Origin: Listeria sp. PSOL-1
GTDB taxonomy: Bacteria; Bacillota; Bacilli; Lactobacillales; Listeriaceae
Direction of reading: 5' to 3'
Assembly (NCBI RefSeq): GCF_902806445.1
Contig: NZ_LR760298.1
Span: 744,001 to 808,000, forward strand
Length of the DNA stretch: 64,000 nucleotides
Shown: positions 20,412 through 32,520 of the stretch, piece by piece
Layout of the letters: every line of letters begins with the position of its first letter
Position numbering within the stretch: the first letter of the stretch is position 1
Made by a program: the position numbers and the translations under genes
Notes under the pieces: generated by a model
What the model saw: only the letters and a program-made list of their open reading frames with translations
Databases searched by the model: none
What the model was told of the DNA's origin: nothing

Positions 20412-20453
20412 AAGTCGAATGATGTTTTAGTATAGAACCTCATTCGGCTTTTT
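20412..20453 (+). terminator. Intrinsic terminator after dnaJ
   Basis: AAGTCGAATGA pairs with TCATTCGGCTT and is followed by TTT; short T-run. prmA starts 24 nt later in the same direction. Confidence 0.7.
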
Positions 20454-20476
20454 ACATAAGGAAATGAGGAGAAAAT

Positions 20477-21418
20477 ATGGAATGGTCTGAAGTTGAAATT
20501 CATTCGATCAATGAAGCCATCGAGCCGATCGCTAATTTGTTAACAGAATACGGGGCAAGTGGTGTAGCAATAATTGATGTCGCTGATTTTTTTAAAGAAC
20601 ATGAAGACAAGTTTGGTGAAATTTATGCATTAGATCGTGAAGACTATCCAGAAGATGGCGTGATTATCCGCGCTTACTTTTTAACAAATGCCGATTTTTT
20701 GAATACTTTACCTGAAATGGAAGCTGCAATCCGAAACCTCACAACATTTGATATCGATTTAGGGAATCTAGCGTTTTTTGTTCATGAAGTGAATGACGAA
20801 GAATGGGCGACTGCCTGGAAAAAATACTATCATCCAGTACAAATCAGTGAGCAGATTACAGTCGTACCAACGTGGGAAGATTATGTAGCACAAGAAGGCG
20901 AACTAATCATTGAGCTTGATCCAGGTATGGCCTTTGGAACAGGAACTCACCCGACAACTCAACTTTGTATGCGCGCACTCGAAAAATATGTGCAAGCAGA
21001 TGATTTTATTATTGACGTTGGAACGGGAAGCGGTGTTTTAAGCATTTTAAGCGTAAAGCTTGGAGCAAAAAGCGTGTTAGCATTAGATTTAGATGAAGTA
21101 GCAGTTCGCGCAGCTAGTGAAAATATCAAGCAAAATCACGTTGCTAAAAAGATAGAACTTAAACAAAATGATTTGTTAAAAGGCATTGACCAGAAAGCTG
21201 ATATCATTGTGGCTAATATTTTGGCTGAGGTGATTCTTTTGTTTCCAAACGATGTTTATCACACGTTAAAGCCAGGAGCACTTTTTATCGCATCTGGTAT
21301 TATTTTAGAAAAAGCTAAAGCGGTATCTGAAGTGTTAAGTAAAGCAGGGCTTACGGTAATTAAACAAGAACAACAAGGCGACTGGGTAATGATTCTTGCT
21401 AGACGAGGTGAAGTTTAA
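20477..21418 (+). CDS. prmA: Ribosomal protein L11 methyltransferase
   Basis: Trimethylates ribosomal protein L11. 313 aa with the N-terminal substrate-recognition domain and SAM motif [10 protein letters not shown] near residue 178, preceded by the family motif [18 protein letters not shown]-like motif is IVANILAE, as in PrmA. Starts ATG with ATGAGGAG upstream. Two nt before rsmE; both follow dnaJ as in Bacillus. Confidence 0.96.
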   Translation: MEWSEVEIHSINEAIEPIANLLTEYGASGVAIIDVADFFKEHEDKFGEIYALDREDYPEDGVIIRAYFLTNADFLNTLPEMEAAIRNLTTFDIDLGNLAFFVHEVNDEEWATAWKKYYHPVQISEQITVVPTWEDYVAQEGELIIELDPGMAFGTGTHPTTQLCMRALEKYVQADDFIIDVGTGSGVLSILSVKLGAKSVLALDLDEVAVRAASENIKQNHVAKKIELKQNDLLKGIDQKADIIVANILAEVILLFPNDVYHTLKPGALFIASGIILEKAKAVSEVLSKAGLTVIKQEQQGDWVMILARRGEV

Positions 21419-21420
21419 CC

Positions 21421-22173
21421 ATGCAGCGTTATTTTGTTGAGGAAAATTTAGCCGAGGGAAGACATGTTAAAATCGGTGGTGCAGATCATCATCATATCAT
21501 TCATGTGATGCGTATGAAGCCGGAAGAACAAGTGATTTTAGTTGGTACTGATCAAGTGGTGAGATTAGCTACAATTAATGAGGTAGGCTCTAATACAGTG
21601 ACGCTTACGTTAGGTGAAACTTTAACGAGTGAAGTGGAGCTTCCTATTGAAATAACCATTGCAAGCGGCCTCCCAAAAGGCGATAAACTTGAATGGATTG
21701 TCCAAAAAGGAACAGAGCTTGGAGCTGCTCATTTTATTACTTTTGCAGCTGAGCGCTCTGTTTCAAAATGGGAAAGCAAAAAAAGTGATAAAAAATTAGC
21801 TAGATTAACAAAAATCGCTAAAGAAGCAGCAGAACAATCCCATCGGCTTTTTGTACCAACTGTTTGTTTTTACCCACATTTTGAAAACTTAGTGAAAGAT
21901 TTTCAAAACTATGATTATGTAATTTGTGCCTACGAGGAAAGTGCTCGAGCAAATGAAAAACAAGAACTCGCTAAACTTTTTAACAAAATAACGCCTGGAC
22001 AAAAACTATTGTGTTTATTTGGACCAGAAGGCGGTATTGGCCAGCTTGAACTTGAGCAAATGCAGCAAGGTGGTGCCCTTTTTGTAGGACTTGGGCCACG
22101 TATTTTACGCACAGAAACCGCACCACTTTATTTGCTTGCTGCAACATCTTTTCATTTTGAATTGAATCTTTGA
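21421..22173 (+). CDS. rsmE: 16S rRNA m3U1498 methyltransferase
   Basis: SPOUT-class methyltransferase acting on U1498 of 16S rRNA. 250 aa: PUA-like N-terminus (HHHIIHVMRMKPEEQV), then KGDKLEWIVQKGTELG, the glycine-rich knot motif LFGPEGGI, and LGPRILRTETA near the C-terminus. Start lies directly after the prmA stop, with GAGGTG inside the prmA end. Confidence 0.96.
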   Translation: MQRYFVEENLAEGRHVKIGGADHHHIIHVMRMKPEEQVILVGTDQVVRLATINEVGSNTVTLTLGETLTSEVELPIEITIASGLPKGDKLEWIVQKGTELGAAHFITFAAERSVSKWESKKSDKKLARLTKIAKEAAEQSHRLFVPTVCFYPHFENLVKDFQNYDYVICAYEESARANEKQELAKLFNKITPGQKLLCLFGPEGGIGQLELEQMQQGGALFVGLGPRILRTETAPLYLLAATSFHFELNL

Positions 22174-22194
22174 CAAAAAAGTGACGATTTCGTG

Positions 22195-22223
22195 TTGACG
22201 CTTGTTAGTCTTTCGTATATAAT
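22195..22223 (+). promoter_or_regulatory. Strong SigA-type promoter of rpsU-yqeY
   Basis: TTGACG, 17-nt spacer, TATAAT; transcript start predicted near 22230, about 100 nt before rpsU. Confidence 0.85.
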
Positions 22224-22332
22224 TTTTAGTGAGTGAATAGTTGTCTGATCGTTTTGGAATTCGATTAAGAATTTTAAAGTGTTGTAAGGCCCTTCACTAG
22301 TCCATGTAAGTGTCGGAGGGAGGGAAAGAGAG

Positions 22333-22506
22333 ATGTCAAAAACAGTAGTTCGTAAAAACGAATCGCTTGAAGATGCTCTTCGTCGCTTTAAACGCACTGT
22401 TTCTAAGAATGGAACTTTGCAAGAATCGAGAAAGCGCGAATTTTATGAAAAACCAAGCGTAAAACGCAAGAAAAAATCAGAAGCAGCTAGAAAACGTAAA
22501 TTTTAA
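22333..22506 (+). CDS. rpsU: 30S ribosomal protein S21
   Basis: Small basic ribosomal protein of 57 aa. I translated it directly: it begins [19 protein letters not shown] and ends SEAARKRKF, matching S21. Start ATG at 22333, with GGAGGGAGGG about 10 nt upstream; stop TAA at 22504-22506. Immediately followed by yqeY, the standard Bacillus order. The reverse-strand open frame over the same bases is a shadow. Confidence 0.97.
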   Translation: MSKTVVRKNESLEDALRRFKRTVSKNGTLQESRKREFYEKPSVKRKKKSEAARKRKF

Positions 22507-22527
22507 TTGATAAAGGCGATGATTTCA

Positions 22528-22971
22528 TTGACACTGCTTGATAAGCTAAATGAAGATATGAAGCAAGCTATGCGGAATAAAGAGAAAGAACGGCTTTCTG
22601 TCATCCGCATGTTAAAAGCAGCTCTACAAAACGAAGCCATAAAATTGGGCGGTGTACTGACACCAGAAGATGAAGTGACTGTTCTTGCACGTGAAATGAA
22701 ACAGCGTCGTGATTCTTTAGATGAATTTGAAAAAGCAGGTCGTGAAGATCTAGTTACAAAAGTTCGCTCTGAAATGGTTATCGTTAGCGAATATTCACCT
22801 AAACAACTTTCAAATGATGAACTAGAGAAAATCGTTCAAACAACGATTAAAGAAGTTGGAGCGACATCTAAAGCCGATTTTGGCAAAGTTATGTCAGCAA
22901 TTATGCCTAAAGTAAAAGGCAAAGCAGACGGGAATGCTGTCAATCAATTTGTAAAACAATATCTTTCATGA
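22528..22971 (+). CDS. yqeY: GatB/YqeY domain-containing protein
   Basis: Protein of 147 aa resembling the tail domain of the GatB amidotransferase subunit; possibly tRNA-related, function not established. Shows [25 protein letters not shown] and the family block [16 protein letters not shown]. Start is uncertain: TTG 22528 gives the usual family N-terminus and has AAAGGCG upstream; ATG 22519 would add three residues. Co-transcribed with rpsU. Confidence 0.9.
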   Translation: MTLLDKLNEDMKQAMRNKEKERLSVIRMLKAALQNEAIKLGGVLTPEDEVTVLAREMKQRRDSLDEFEKAGREDLVTKVRSEMVIVSEYSPKQLSNDELEKIVQTTIKEVGATSKADFGKVMSAIMPKVKGKADGNAVNQFVKQYLS

Positions 22972-23007
22972 GGTTAAAGATTTCGAGTTTTGAAGAACTC
23001 TTTTAAC

Positions 23008-23047
23008 AAAAAGTCTGAGATAGAAATTCTATCTCAGGCTTTTTGTT
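23008..23047 (+). terminator. Intrinsic terminator after yqeY
   Basis: CTGAGATAGAA and TTCTATCTCAG form a perfect stem flanked by AAAAA and CTTTTT; strong terminator. Confidence 0.9.
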
Positions 23048-23071
23048 TTTATGAAAATAAATCAAGTTTTT

Positions 23072-23100
23072 TTGTATAAACTAAGCCATTCATGTATAAT
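23072..23100 (+). promoter_or_regulatory. SigA-type promoter of phoH operon
   Basis: TTGTAT, 17-nt spacer, TATAAT, 36 nt before phoH. Confidence 0.75.
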
Positions 23101-23136
23101 AAAGTTAAAAGTTATTCGATGTGAAGGGGCTAGACA

Positions 23137-24087
23137 ATGCAAAATTACAATGAAGTTGTCGAATTAAGAGATGCTACTTATGCTCGCGACTTATTTGGCA
23201 ACAACGATACAAATATTGCGGTGATTGAAGAAGCCTTAGATGTTCAGCTGGTTTCTCGAGGTGAAGCGATTACAATAACGGGTACCGAAGAAGCCGTGAA
23301 AAAAGCAAAGCGAGTTATTTTAGCACTTATTGATGTAGTAGAAAAAGGCATCCATATTGATGGACGAGACGTCACGCAAGCAACAAAAATGGAAAAAAAT
23401 GGCACACTTATTTATTTTCCAGCGCTATTTGAAGATGAGATCACCAAAAATGCTAAAGGCACACCCATCCGACCTAAAACATTTGGCCAAAGGGAATATA
23501 TGCAATTGGTGCGGAAATATGACATTGTTTTTGGCGTTGGCCCAGCAGGAACAGGAAAAACCTATTTAGCAGTTGTCATGGCAGTAGACGCATTTAAAAA
23601 AGGAAAGGTTAGCAAAATCATTCTAACGCGCCCAGCCGTTGAAGCAGGTGAAAGCTTAGGCTTTTTACCAGGAGATTTAAAGGAAAAAGTCGATCCATAT
23701 TTACGTCCTGTATATGACGCATTATATGATATTTTAGGGACTGAGCATACAACAAGACTAATGGATCGAGGTGTCATTGAAATCGCACCGCTTGCTTATA
23801 TGCGTGGTCGAACGTTAGATAATGCATTTGTTATTCTTGATGAAGCTCAAAATACAACCATTGCCCAAATGAAAATGTTTCTAACACGCTTAGGATATGA
23901 ATCAAAAATGATTATAAATGGCGATATGACACAAATCGATTTACCAAAAGGGGCGATAAGCGGACTTGTTAACGCTGAACAAGTACTAAAAGATGTGAAA
24001 AATATTGGCTTTGTTTACTTTGAACATCATGATGTTGTCCGTCATCCACTCGTTGCTGAAATTATTAAAGCTTATGAAGGTAAGTAG
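23137..24087 (+). CDS. phoH: PhoH family ATPase (YbeZ-like)
   Basis: P-loop ATPase of 316 aa, thought to work with YbeY in rRNA maturation. An N-terminal KH-like region (residues 10-70) precedes Walker A GPAGTGKTYLA near residue 135 and Walker B VILDEAQN near 230. GAAGGGG upstream. It leads an operon running to recO: phoH-pgpH-ybeY-dgkA-cdd-era-recO. Confidence 0.95.
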   Translation: MQNYNEVVELRDATYARDLFGNNDTNIAVIEEALDVQLVSRGEAITITGTEEAVKKAKRVILALIDVVEKGIHIDGRDVTQATKMEKNGTLIYFPALFEDEITKNAKGTPIRPKTFGQREYMQLVRKYDIVFGVGPAGTGKTYLAVVMAVDAFKKGKVSKIILTRPAVEAGESLGFLPGDLKEKVDPYLRPVYDALYDILGTEHTTRLMDRGVIEIAPLAYMRGRTLDNAFVILDEAQNTTIAQMKMFLTRLGYESKMIINGDMTQIDLPKGAISGLVNAEQVLKDVKNIGFVYFEHHDVVRHPLVAEIIKAYEGK

Positions 24088-24098
24088 GTGCATCTAGC

Positions 24099-26228
24099 TT
24101 GAAGATCTCAAATAAATGGTATGATTGGTATCAAAACAATGGAAATCAATTATTATTACGCGTGTTACTCGCTGTTTTAATGCTTGTAAGCTATTTGCTA
24201 ATCTGTGAGTTAACCAAGCCAGTCTCTTATAATGTGAAGTTGTTTTCCGTTGCTGAGCGAACCCTCCGTTCCCCACAAACCATTGAAGACACCAAAAAGA
24301 CAAATGAAGCACAGAAAAAAGCTAGTAACGCCGTAGAAGATGTCTATGTTTTTAACCGGGAAACAGGCCAAAATCGTGTAGCTCTAGTCTCTTCATTGTT
24401 TGATTATATCAATGAAGTCAAAAAAGAAGCAGCGGATAAAAAAAATAGTACCATTTATGATCAAATCAAGCTTTTGAAAGCTAAATTGTCAGATAATGTG
24501 TCTAAAAACATAACCACGAATTTAAATGATCGCCTTTTACAAAAACTACTAGAAGCAAATGTGCAAGATCTTGATGCCATGCGTAAAACAATTACGACAG
24601 AACTCGCTCATGAAATGGAAAATAGCATCCGTCCAGATCAATTAAATACAGCAAAAATTAAAGCTCGTGACAACGTTGAACTTTCCGGACTTTCTTCCAC
24701 TTATCGCAATATCAGTAAGGTCATTATTTCTTATGCTATTGTCCCAAATGAAACATACAGTCAAGAGCAAACAGAAAAAAGGCGTAAGGATGCTGCAAAT
24801 TCCGTTCTTCCAGTAAAAATTTTACACGGCCAAGTCATCGTTCAAGAAGGCCAAATTGTGGATCAAGAAACTTATAGAGAGCTCAATTTGCTCCATTTAC
24901 TTGATCAAAAAATGCCAATTAAACAATATGCAGGATATGCGCTTTTTGTTTTAGCCTTGTTCAGTTTACTTTACTTTTTTGCAAAAAACCAAACGCAAAA
25001 GAAAAAAACTGAAACGACCAAACGAATGTTAATCTTTACATCTGTCTATCTTGTTGTTCTCATATTATTGACGATGATTCGTTTTTTAGAAGATGCTAAT
25101 TTAAATAATATTGCCTTTTTATTTCCGGCCGCTTTTGCTCCAGTTATTTTGAAAGTTCTTTTGAATGAAAAATATGCTTTTTTAAGTGTTATCTTTATTA
25201 CAGCAACGAGTTTATTCGTTTTCCAAAGTGATGCGGCAAGCGCGACCAATAATATTATCTCTGTTTTTATTTTGTTTAGCAGTTTAGCAAGTATCATTCT
25301 TCTTCGCGATTATAGTAAACGTATAAGAATTGTTCAATATGGCTTAGTTGCTGGTATTCTTAATGGCTGCTTTGTTTTGCTATTATTTTTAATTAATAAT
25401 TCGCCATTGCTTACTTGGAAGACGGTTAGCTCATTTTCTTACGCATTTCTAGGTGGATTTGGCGCCTTTATTTTGGTTATTGGCCTGATACCAATTTTTG
25501 AAGCGATCTTTGGACTTTTAACAGTTAGTCGCTTGATTGAACTTGCTAATCCTAATCATCCACTATTAAAAAAAATACTGATGAAAGCACCAGGAACCTA
25601 TCATCACAGTATGATGGTAGCAAACTTGGCTGAAACTTGCGCCGATAAAATTGGTGCAAATAGCTTACTTGTTCGCGTGGGCTGCTTTTATCATGACATC
25701 GGAAAAATAATTCATCCACCTTACTTTGTTGAGAATCAATTAAATGATCTTAATCCTCATGAACGCCTAGCACCGAAGCAAAGTCGTGATATTATTTTAG
25801 CACATACGACAGATGGGGCTGCTATCTTAAAAGAAAATCATATGCCAAAGCCAGTGATTGATATCGCGCTTGAACATCATGGGACCACGTTACTTAAGTA
25901 TTTTTATTATAAAGAAAGAGAACGTAACCCCAATGCGAAAGAAGCGGATTTTCGTTATCATGGACCTAAGCCCCAAACTGTTGAAGCTGCGATTATCAAT
26001 ATCTCTGATAGTGTTGAAGCAGCAGTGAGATCCTGTGTTCAACCGACAAGTGAAAAAATGAAAGAAATCGTTGACCAAATTATGAAAGAGCGGATGTTGG
26101 ATGGCCAATTTAGCGAATGTGATATAACGATGAAACAAATCGAAACCGTTCGCGTAACATTAAATCAAACATTAAACGGCATTTATCACGCAAGAATCCC
26201 ATATCCTGATGAAAAGAAAGGAGAATGA
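24099..26228 (+). CDS. pgpH: Cyclic di-AMP phosphodiesterase PgpH (7TM-HD)
   Basis: Membrane enzyme that hydrolyses c-di-AMP. 709 aa: one N-terminal membrane helix (residues 19-38), a long extracytoplasmic 7TMR-HDED domain (40-270), seven membrane helices (about 280-475), and a cytoplasmic HD domain with [14 protein letters not shown] and [11 protein letters not shown] start at 24099 with TAGGTG upstream, just after phoH. Next to ybeY, the standard arrangement. Confidence 0.96.
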   Translation: MKISNKWYDWYQNNGNQLLLRVLLAVLMLVSYLLICELTKPVSYNVKLFSVAERTLRSPQTIEDTKKTNEAQKKASNAVEDVYVFNRETGQNRVALVSSLFDYINEVKKEAADKKNSTIYDQIKLLKAKLSDNVSKNITTNLNDRLLQKLLEANVQDLDAMRKTITTELAHEMENSIRPDQLNTAKIKARDNVELSGLSSTYRNISKVIISYAIVPNETYSQEQTEKRRKDAANSVLPVKILHGQVIVQEGQIVDQETYRELNLLHLLDQKMPIKQYAGYALFVLALFSLLYFFAKNQTQKKKTETTKRMLIFTSVYLVVLILLTMIRFLEDANLNNIAFLFPAAFAPVILKVLLNEKYAFLSVIFITATSLFVFQSDAASATNNIISVFILFSSLASIILLRDYSKRIRIVQYGLVAGILNGCFVLLLFLINNSPLLTWKTVSSFSYAFLGGFGAFILVIGLIPIFEAIFGLLTVSRLIELANPNHPLLKKILMKAPGTYHHSMMVANLAETCADKIGANSLLVRVGCFYHDIGKIIHPPYFVENQLNDLNPHERLAPKQSRDIILAHTTDGAAILKENHMPKPVIDIALEHHGTTLLKYFYYKERERNPNAKEADFRYHGPKPQTVEAAIINISDSVEAAVRSCVQPTSEKMKEIVDQIMKERMLDGQFSECDITMKQIETVRVTLNQTLNGIYHARIPYPDEKKGE

Positions 26229-26232
26229 ACGG

Positions 26233-26715
26233 ATGTCCATTTTAGAAATTGATATGATTGATGAAACCGATCATTTACCTGCGAAAACAAATCAATTTGT
26301 TGAAGATCTTTTACAATTTGCTGCCGAACATTTGAAAATAGAACCGGATACTGAAATGTCGGTTACATTTACTGATAATGAGCACATTCAAACGATTAAC
26401 CGGGATTATCGTGGAAAAGACCAACCGACTGATGTCATTTCTTTTGCCATTGAGGAGCTTGTAGAAGGTGAAACAGCCATTCATTTTAAAGAAGATGAGG
26501 GCCTCCCAAGAGTTTTAGGTGATATTATTATCTCCGTTGAAAAAGCAAGCGAACAAGCAGAAGCGTACGGACATTCAGCAGAAAGAGAGCTTGGTTTTTT
26601 AGCAGTTCATGGGTTGCTTCATTTACTGGGTTATGACCATATGACAGCAAAAGAAGAAAAAGTAATGTTCGGATTACAAAAAGAAGTGTTGGATGCTTAT
26701 GGTTTACAAAGATAG
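26233..26715 (+). CDS. ybeY: Endoribonuclease YbeY
   Basis: Metal-dependent endonuclease for 16S rRNA 3' maturation and ribosome quality control. 160 aa with the zinc motif [11 protein letters not shown] near residue 125 and the family block [13 protein letters not shown] chose ATG 26233, spaced 9 nt from AAAGGAG; the earlier ATG at 26209 is inside pgpH and precedes that site. Overlaps dgkA by 23 nt. Confidence 0.95.
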   Translation: MSILEIDMIDETDHLPAKTNQFVEDLLQFAAEHLKIEPDTEMSVTFTDNEHIQTINRDYRGKDQPTDVISFAIEELVEGETAIHFKEDEGLPRVLGDIIISVEKASEQAEAYGHSAERELGFLAVHGLLHLLGYDHMTAKEEKVMFGLQKEVLDAYGLQR

Positions 26716-27076
26716 AAAGCATAAGCGGAGTAAAAGTTATTTGGATTCTTTTAGTCATGCAATTCATGGATTTAAAACCGCTTTTTTAGAAGAAAGAAAC
26801 ATGCGCTTTCATCTTGTAGCAACACTTTTTGTTATCCTTTGTGGTTTCTTTTTCCATATTACAAAAAGTGAGTGGTTATTGCTTTTATTAGTCATTTGTT
26901 TAGTCATTGCTTTAGAATTAGTTAATACAGCGATTGAGCGAGCAGTTGATGTAGCGACGAAAGAATTTTTACCTGAGGCAAAAAAGGCGAAAGATGTGGC
27001 AGCAGCGGCTGTTCTTTTGGCTTCGCTTTTTTCCGTTATTATTGGCTTAATCATTTTTATCCCATATGTATTTTAG
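26693..27076 (+). CDS. dgkA: Undecaprenol/diacylglycerol kinase family protein
   Basis: Small integral-membrane lipid kinase; Gram-positive members phosphorylate undecaprenol. 127 aa with three predicted membrane helices (about 41-58, 62-80, 103-125) and the catalytic signature [14 protein letters not shown] near residue 66. Start could be ATG 26693 or ATG 26699; both overlap the end of ybeY and neither has a strong ribosome-binding site, suggesting coupling. Confidence 0.9.
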   Translation: MLMVYKDRKHKRSKSYLDSFSHAIHGFKTAFLEERNMRFHLVATLFVILCGFFFHITKSEWLLLLLVICLVIALELVNTAIERAVDVATKEFLPEAKKAKDVAAAAVLLASLFSVIIGLIIFIPYVF

Positions 27077-27098
27077 TAAATAAAGAATGGAGTAATGA

Positions 27099-28402
<1,304 letters not shown>

Positions 28403-28450
28403 AATCTTCATAAAAAAATCTGATATATTACGTGCAGGAGTTGAAGCGAC

Positions 28451-29233
28451 ATGGATAAATGTGAAGGAATTGTTATTAAGCAATCTAGCTACAAAGAAGC
28501 AGATAAAATTGTCGTTCTCTACACGCGCGAATTAGGTAAAATCGGTATGGTTGCACGCGGGGCTAAGAAAACACGAAGCCGACTAGCTGCTGTTACGCAA
28601 CTCTATACGCATGGGCAATTCACTTTTTTCAGTGGCAATAAGAAAGGACTTATGGCATTGAAACAAGGTGACGTCTTAACAAATTTTGTTAGTATTCATC
28701 AGGATATTTTTTTGACAGCTTACGCATCCTATGTATGTGAGTTGCTCGATAAAGCAACAGAAGAGCGCAAAAAAAATCCATATTTATATGAACTTGTTTA
28801 TCAGATTTTATGTGACATTGATGAGGGCTATGATCCGCAAATTTTGACCAATATTTTTGAAATGAAGATGTTAAACGTGCTTGGGCTATATCCTGTCATG
28901 GATCGTTGTGCTATTTGTGGTCAAGTGGAGGGACATTTCGATTTTTCAACACGCAGCAATGGGATCATTTGTCATCGCTGTTTTGAAAAGGACCCTTATC
29001 GGCTCCATCTTCCAGAAAATGTTGTGAAATTACTACGTTTATTTTATATCTTTCAGCTTGATCGGTTAGGGAATATTAGCGTAAAAGACGAAACAAAAGT
29101 GCTACTTCAAAAAACCATTGATACGTATTACGATGAAAATTCTGGTCTGTATTTAAAAAGTCGCAAGTTTTTAAGAAAGATGGATCAGTGGAGTGGGCTT
29201 TTACAGAACGAGCAAAAGCCATTTGACAAATGA
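28451..29233 (+). CDS. recO: DNA repair protein RecO
   Basis: RecF-pathway mediator that anneals single strands and helps load RecA. 260 aa with an N-terminal OB fold (MDKCEGIVIKQSSYKEADKIV) and a C-terminal zinc site (CAICG and CHRC, near residues 154 and 178). GCAGGAG upstream. The -35 of the glyQS promoter overlaps its stop region. Confidence 0.95.
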   Translation: MDKCEGIVIKQSSYKEADKIVVLYTRELGKIGMVARGAKKTRSRLAAVTQLYTHGQFTFFSGNKKGLMALKQGDVLTNFVSIHQDIFLTAYASYVCELLDKATEERKKNPYLYELVYQILCDIDEGYDPQILTNIFEMKMLNVLGLYPVMDRCAICGQVEGHFDFSTRSNGIICHRCFEKDPYRLHLPENVVKLLRLFYIFQLDRLGNISVKDETKVLLQKTIDTYYDENSGLYLKSRKFLRKMDQWSGLLQNEQKPFDK

Positions 29234-29251
29234 TGGAAAGTGAAGTATCTT
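29223..29251 (+). promoter_or_regulatory. SigA-type promoter of the glyQS T-box transcript
   Basis: TTGACA, 17-nt spacer, TATCTT. The -35 lies within the last codons of recO. Confidence 0.7.
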
Positions 29252-29257
29252 AGTTAT

Positions 29258-29474
29258 ATTAAGAATAGGTACGTTGATGGAAAGTAGTAAAAAAGAGCTC
29301 TAATTTAAGCGAATTCGGGATAGTGAGAGCCGAGTTATTATCTTTTTTTGAAGGCACTCCGGAGTATAGCGAAATCAAGGTGGGAATTTAGCTTTTCATA
29401 AATTCCAAATAGGGTGGAACCGCGAGTTAACTCGTCCCTATATGTTTATCCAGGCATATAGAGACGAGTTTTTT
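29258..29474 (+). promoter_or_regulatory. T-box riboswitch (glycine) upstream of glyQS
   Basis: The T-box sequence AGGGTGGAACCGCG is at 29411-29424, followed by a terminator stem formed by AACTCGTCCCTATATG and its near complement ending GACGAGTTTTTT. Uncharged tRNA-Gly would stabilise the antiterminator and switch on glyQS. GGC at 29353-29355 is a candidate specifier, but I have not folded stem I fully. This explains the whole gap between recO and glyQ. Confidence 0.93.
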
Positions 29475-29512
29475 GTCTTTTGAAAGCCTAATTTCTTTGG
29501 AGGTGTGTCAAA

Positions 29513-30403
29513 ATGAATTTACAAACAATGATTCGCGTGTTACAGGATTACTGGTCAAAACAAGGATGTGTGACGCTCCAATCTTATGATGTGGAAAAAG
29601 GAGCAGGTACAATGAGCCCCTATACCTTTTTAAAAGCTATCGGTCCAGAGCCGTGGCGAGCTTGTTATGTTGAGCCTTCTAGAAGACCAGCAGATGGACG
29701 TTATGGGGAGAATCCTAACCGTTTATTTCAACATCATCAATTTCAAGTGGTCATGAAACCTTCCCCAGATAATATTCAAGAACTTTATTTACGTTCTTTA
29801 GAAGAAATTGGGATTAATCCACTGGAACATGATATTCGTTTTGTAGAAGATAATTGGGAAAACCCTTCACTTGGTTGTGCAGGACTTGGTTGGGAAGTTT
29901 GGCTTGATGGGATGGAAATTACGCAGTTTACTTATTTCCAACAAGTAGGCGGCTTAGAATGTTTTCCAGTCACATCAGAAATCACATACGGCGTAGAGCG
30001 CTTAGCAAGTTATATCCAAGATAAAGAAAATGTATTTGATTTGGCATGGACGGACCAATTAAGTTACCGTGATATTTTTTATCAAGCAGAATATGAGCAT
30101 TCAAAATACGCATTTGAAACATCCAGTACAGAGATGTTACTTGGTTTATTTGATACGTACGAGCGTGAAGCTAAAAACCAAATGGAAGAAGGACTTGTTT
30201 TTCCTGCGTATGATTATGTTTTAAAATGCTCGCACACCTTTAACTTACTCGATGCAAAAGGGGTAGTTTCAGTAACAGAACGAGCGCAATACATTGGTAG
30301 AATCCGTAAACTCGCTCGTAAAATTGCTAAAACTTTCTATGAAGAACGAGAAAAACTCAACTTCCCACTTTTAAAAAAACAGGAGGTGACAGATCATGAG
30401 TAA
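29513..30403 (+). CDS. glyQ: Glycyl-tRNA synthetase alpha subunit
   Basis: Catalytic class II subunit of the alpha2-beta2 enzyme. 296 aa, starting [19 protein letters not shown] and carrying [19 protein letters not shown] and [11 protein letters not shown]. Ribosome-binding site GGAGGTGTG. Controlled by the T-box upstream; overlaps glyS by eight bases. Confidence 0.98.
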   Translation: MNLQTMIRVLQDYWSKQGCVTLQSYDVEKGAGTMSPYTFLKAIGPEPWRACYVEPSRRPADGRYGENPNRLFQHHQFQVVMKPSPDNIQELYLRSLEEIGINPLEHDIRFVEDNWENPSLGCAGLGWEVWLDGMEITQFTYFQQVGGLECFPVTSEITYGVERLASYIQDKENVFDLAWTDQLSYRDIFYQAEYEHSKYAFETSSTEMLLGLFDTYEREAKNQMEEGLVFPAYDYVLKCSHTFNLLDAKGVVSVTERAQYIGRIRKLARKIAKTFYEEREKLNFPLLKKQEVTDHE

Positions 30404-32459
30404 AGATTTTTTGCTTGAAATTGGCTTAGAAGAAATGCCAGCGAAATACGTAACGGCTTCAAGCGAACAACTAAAATTACGCGTTACCGAGTGGCTTAAA
30501 GAAAAAAAATTAGCGTATCAAGAAGTGATCAACTATTCGACGCCTCGTCGTTTAGCAGTTGTGATTAAAGATTTAGCAGAAAAACAAGCAGATTCAAAAG
30601 AAGAAGCAAAAGGCCCCGCCAAAAAAATTGCATTAGATGATGCCGGTAATTGGTCAAAAGCTGCTCTTGGCTTTGCAAGAAGCCAAGGGGTTGATCCAGA
30701 TGATTTTACTTTTCGCGATATAAAGGGTATAGAATACATTTATATCAATAAGGAAATGAAAGGCGAAAGCACAACTAATTTATTGTTAGAAATAAAAAAA
30801 ATAATTACAGACATGACATTTCCGATTAGCATGCACTGGGGAGCGAATGAATTGCGTTATCTTCGCCCCATTAAATGGCTTGTTGCCTTGTACGGAGAAG
30901 AGGTTATTCCTTTTAACATCACAAACGTTCAAACTGGGAATATAAGTAGAGGGCATCGTTTTCTTGGACAAGATACCGTTATTTCTTCACCAAATGATTA
31001 TCAAGAACGTTTACTCGAGCAGTTTGTCATTTGTTCAGGCGTTGAAAGAAAAGAAGCGATTACGAATCAAATAAAAGAAGTTGCTCATAAAGAAGGTTGG
31101 ACGATACCAATTGACGAAGAGTTGCTAGAAGAGGTTACTAATTTAGTTGAATATCCAACTGTTTTAGCCGGTAATTTTGAAAAAAAATATCTTGAATTAC
31201 CAGAAGAAATCCTCATTACAACAATGAAAGAACATCAGCGTTATTTCCCAGTATTTAATGAACAAGGAGCGCTGTTAGACCACTTTATTACAGTTAGAAA
31301 TGGTGATCACAACTATTTAGCAACTGTTCAGCGTGGGAACGAGAAGGTATTACGAGCCCGATTGTCGGACGCCGACTTTTTCTATCAAGAAGACTTAAAA
31401 ATAAACATTGATGATGCCGTTCAAAAGTTAGACCAAATTGTTTTTCATGAAAAATTAGGAACATTAACGGATAAAATGGAACGCGTTCAAAAAGTGGCAT
31501 TACTTATACAAAAGCATCTTAACTTAGATTTAAATGAATCAGATATTAAACGAGTAACAGCAATTTATAAGTTTGATTTAGTGACGAATATTGTTGGAGA
31601 ATTTCCTGAACTTCAAGGGATTATGGGGGAGAAATATGCTATCCTCCAAGGCGAAAAAGTAGACATTGCTCAAGCCATTCGTGAACATTATCTTCCTATT
31701 TCAGTAGAGAGTGCTTTGCCAGCAAGTGACTTAGGTCGTTTACTTGCCATTTCTGATAAGTTAGAGACACTCGTTAGTTTCTTTTGTATTGGTATTACGC
31801 CTTCTGGTTCAGCAGATCCATTTGGTTTACGACGCAATTCATTAGGGATTTTGCGTATTATTCAAGCAAACAATTGGAATTTACCACTTATGGAAATCCT
31901 AAAAGAAATTATTCATTTAGAGCAAGATGGCGGTTTTGGTCATTTTTCTACTGAAGATGTATATCAAGAAATCTCACACTTTATTCAAAACAGACTACGT
32001 GTTATCTTGCAGGATAAAAAAATCCGGGCAGATATTATCGATGCTGTCGTTGCTGGTAATCCAAATAAAATACCACAGTTAATCGAGCGAGCGAACCTTT
32101 TGAATGAACATAAAGCAGATGATTGGTTTAGACCAACAATCGAGTCTTTAACGCGCGTCCTCAATATTGCTAGAAAACATCAGGCCGGAGTTATCACGGA
32201 TCCTACTTTATTTGAAAATGATGCAGAACAAAAATTGTTTACTGCAGCAAAAGAATTAAAGCAAGTCTATTCATCCATGAAAGCTAGTGAGCGCCTTAAA
32301 GCTTTTATCAATTTACGACCGGTCATTGATGAATACTTTGAAAATACACTTGTTATGAGTGATGATGATGCCATTCGAAACAACCGTTTAGCTCTTTTAT
32401 TCGAGCTTGGATCGATGATTAGGGAATTTGCTCAAGTCAATGAAATTAATGTAAAATAA
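30396..32459 (+). CDS. glyS: Glycyl-tRNA synthetase beta subunit
   Basis: tRNA-recognition subunit, 687 aa. Begins [19 protein letters not shown], contains [23 protein letters not shown], the HD-like portion ([20 protein letters not shown]) and the C-terminal anticodon-binding DALR-type region. AGGAGGTGA precedes the start inside glyQ. A terminator follows. Confidence 0.98.
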   Translation: MSKDFLLEIGLEEMPAKYVTASSEQLKLRVTEWLKEKKLAYQEVINYSTPRRLAVVIKDLAEKQADSKEEAKGPAKKIALDDAGNWSKAALGFARSQGVDPDDFTFRDIKGIEYIYINKEMKGESTTNLLLEIKKIITDMTFPISMHWGANELRYLRPIKWLVALYGEEVIPFNITNVQTGNISRGHRFLGQDTVISSPNDYQERLLEQFVICSGVERKEAITNQIKEVAHKEGWTIPIDEELLEEVTNLVEYPTVLAGNFEKKYLELPEEILITTMKEHQRYFPVFNEQGALLDHFITVRNGDHNYLATVQRGNEKVLRARLSDADFFYQEDLKINIDDAVQKLDQIVFHEKLGTLTDKMERVQKVALLIQKHLNLDLNESDIKRVTAIYKFDLVTNIVGEFPELQGIMGEKYAILQGEKVDIAQAIREHYLPISVESALPASDLGRLLAISDKLETLVSFFCIGITPSGSADPFGLRRNSLGILRIIQANNWNLPLMEILKEIIHLEQDGGFGHFSTEDVYQEISHFIQNRLRVILQDKKIRADIIDAVVAGNPNKIPQLIERANLLNEHKADDWFRPTIESLTRVLNIARKHQAGVITDPTLFENDAEQKLFTAAKELKQVYSSMKASERLKAFINLRPVIDEYFENTLVMSDDDAIRNNRLALLFELGSMIREFAQVNEINVK

Positions 32460-32465
32460 AGCGAA

Positions 32466-32503
32466 GAAGCAGGAAGACATTTAAAGTGAATTCCTGCTTT
32501 TTA
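32466..32503 (+). terminator. Intrinsic terminator after glyS
   Basis: AAGCAGGAA pairs with TTCCTGCTT across a 15-nt loop, followed by TTTTTA. Confidence 0.8.
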
Positions 32504-32520
32504 TAGAGAGGAGAATGAAA

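Noticed and set aside
22152-22397. Minus-strand open frame over the rpsU leader (81 aa)
   Set aside because: Antisense to a clear S21 gene and its promoter; translation has no recognisable domain.
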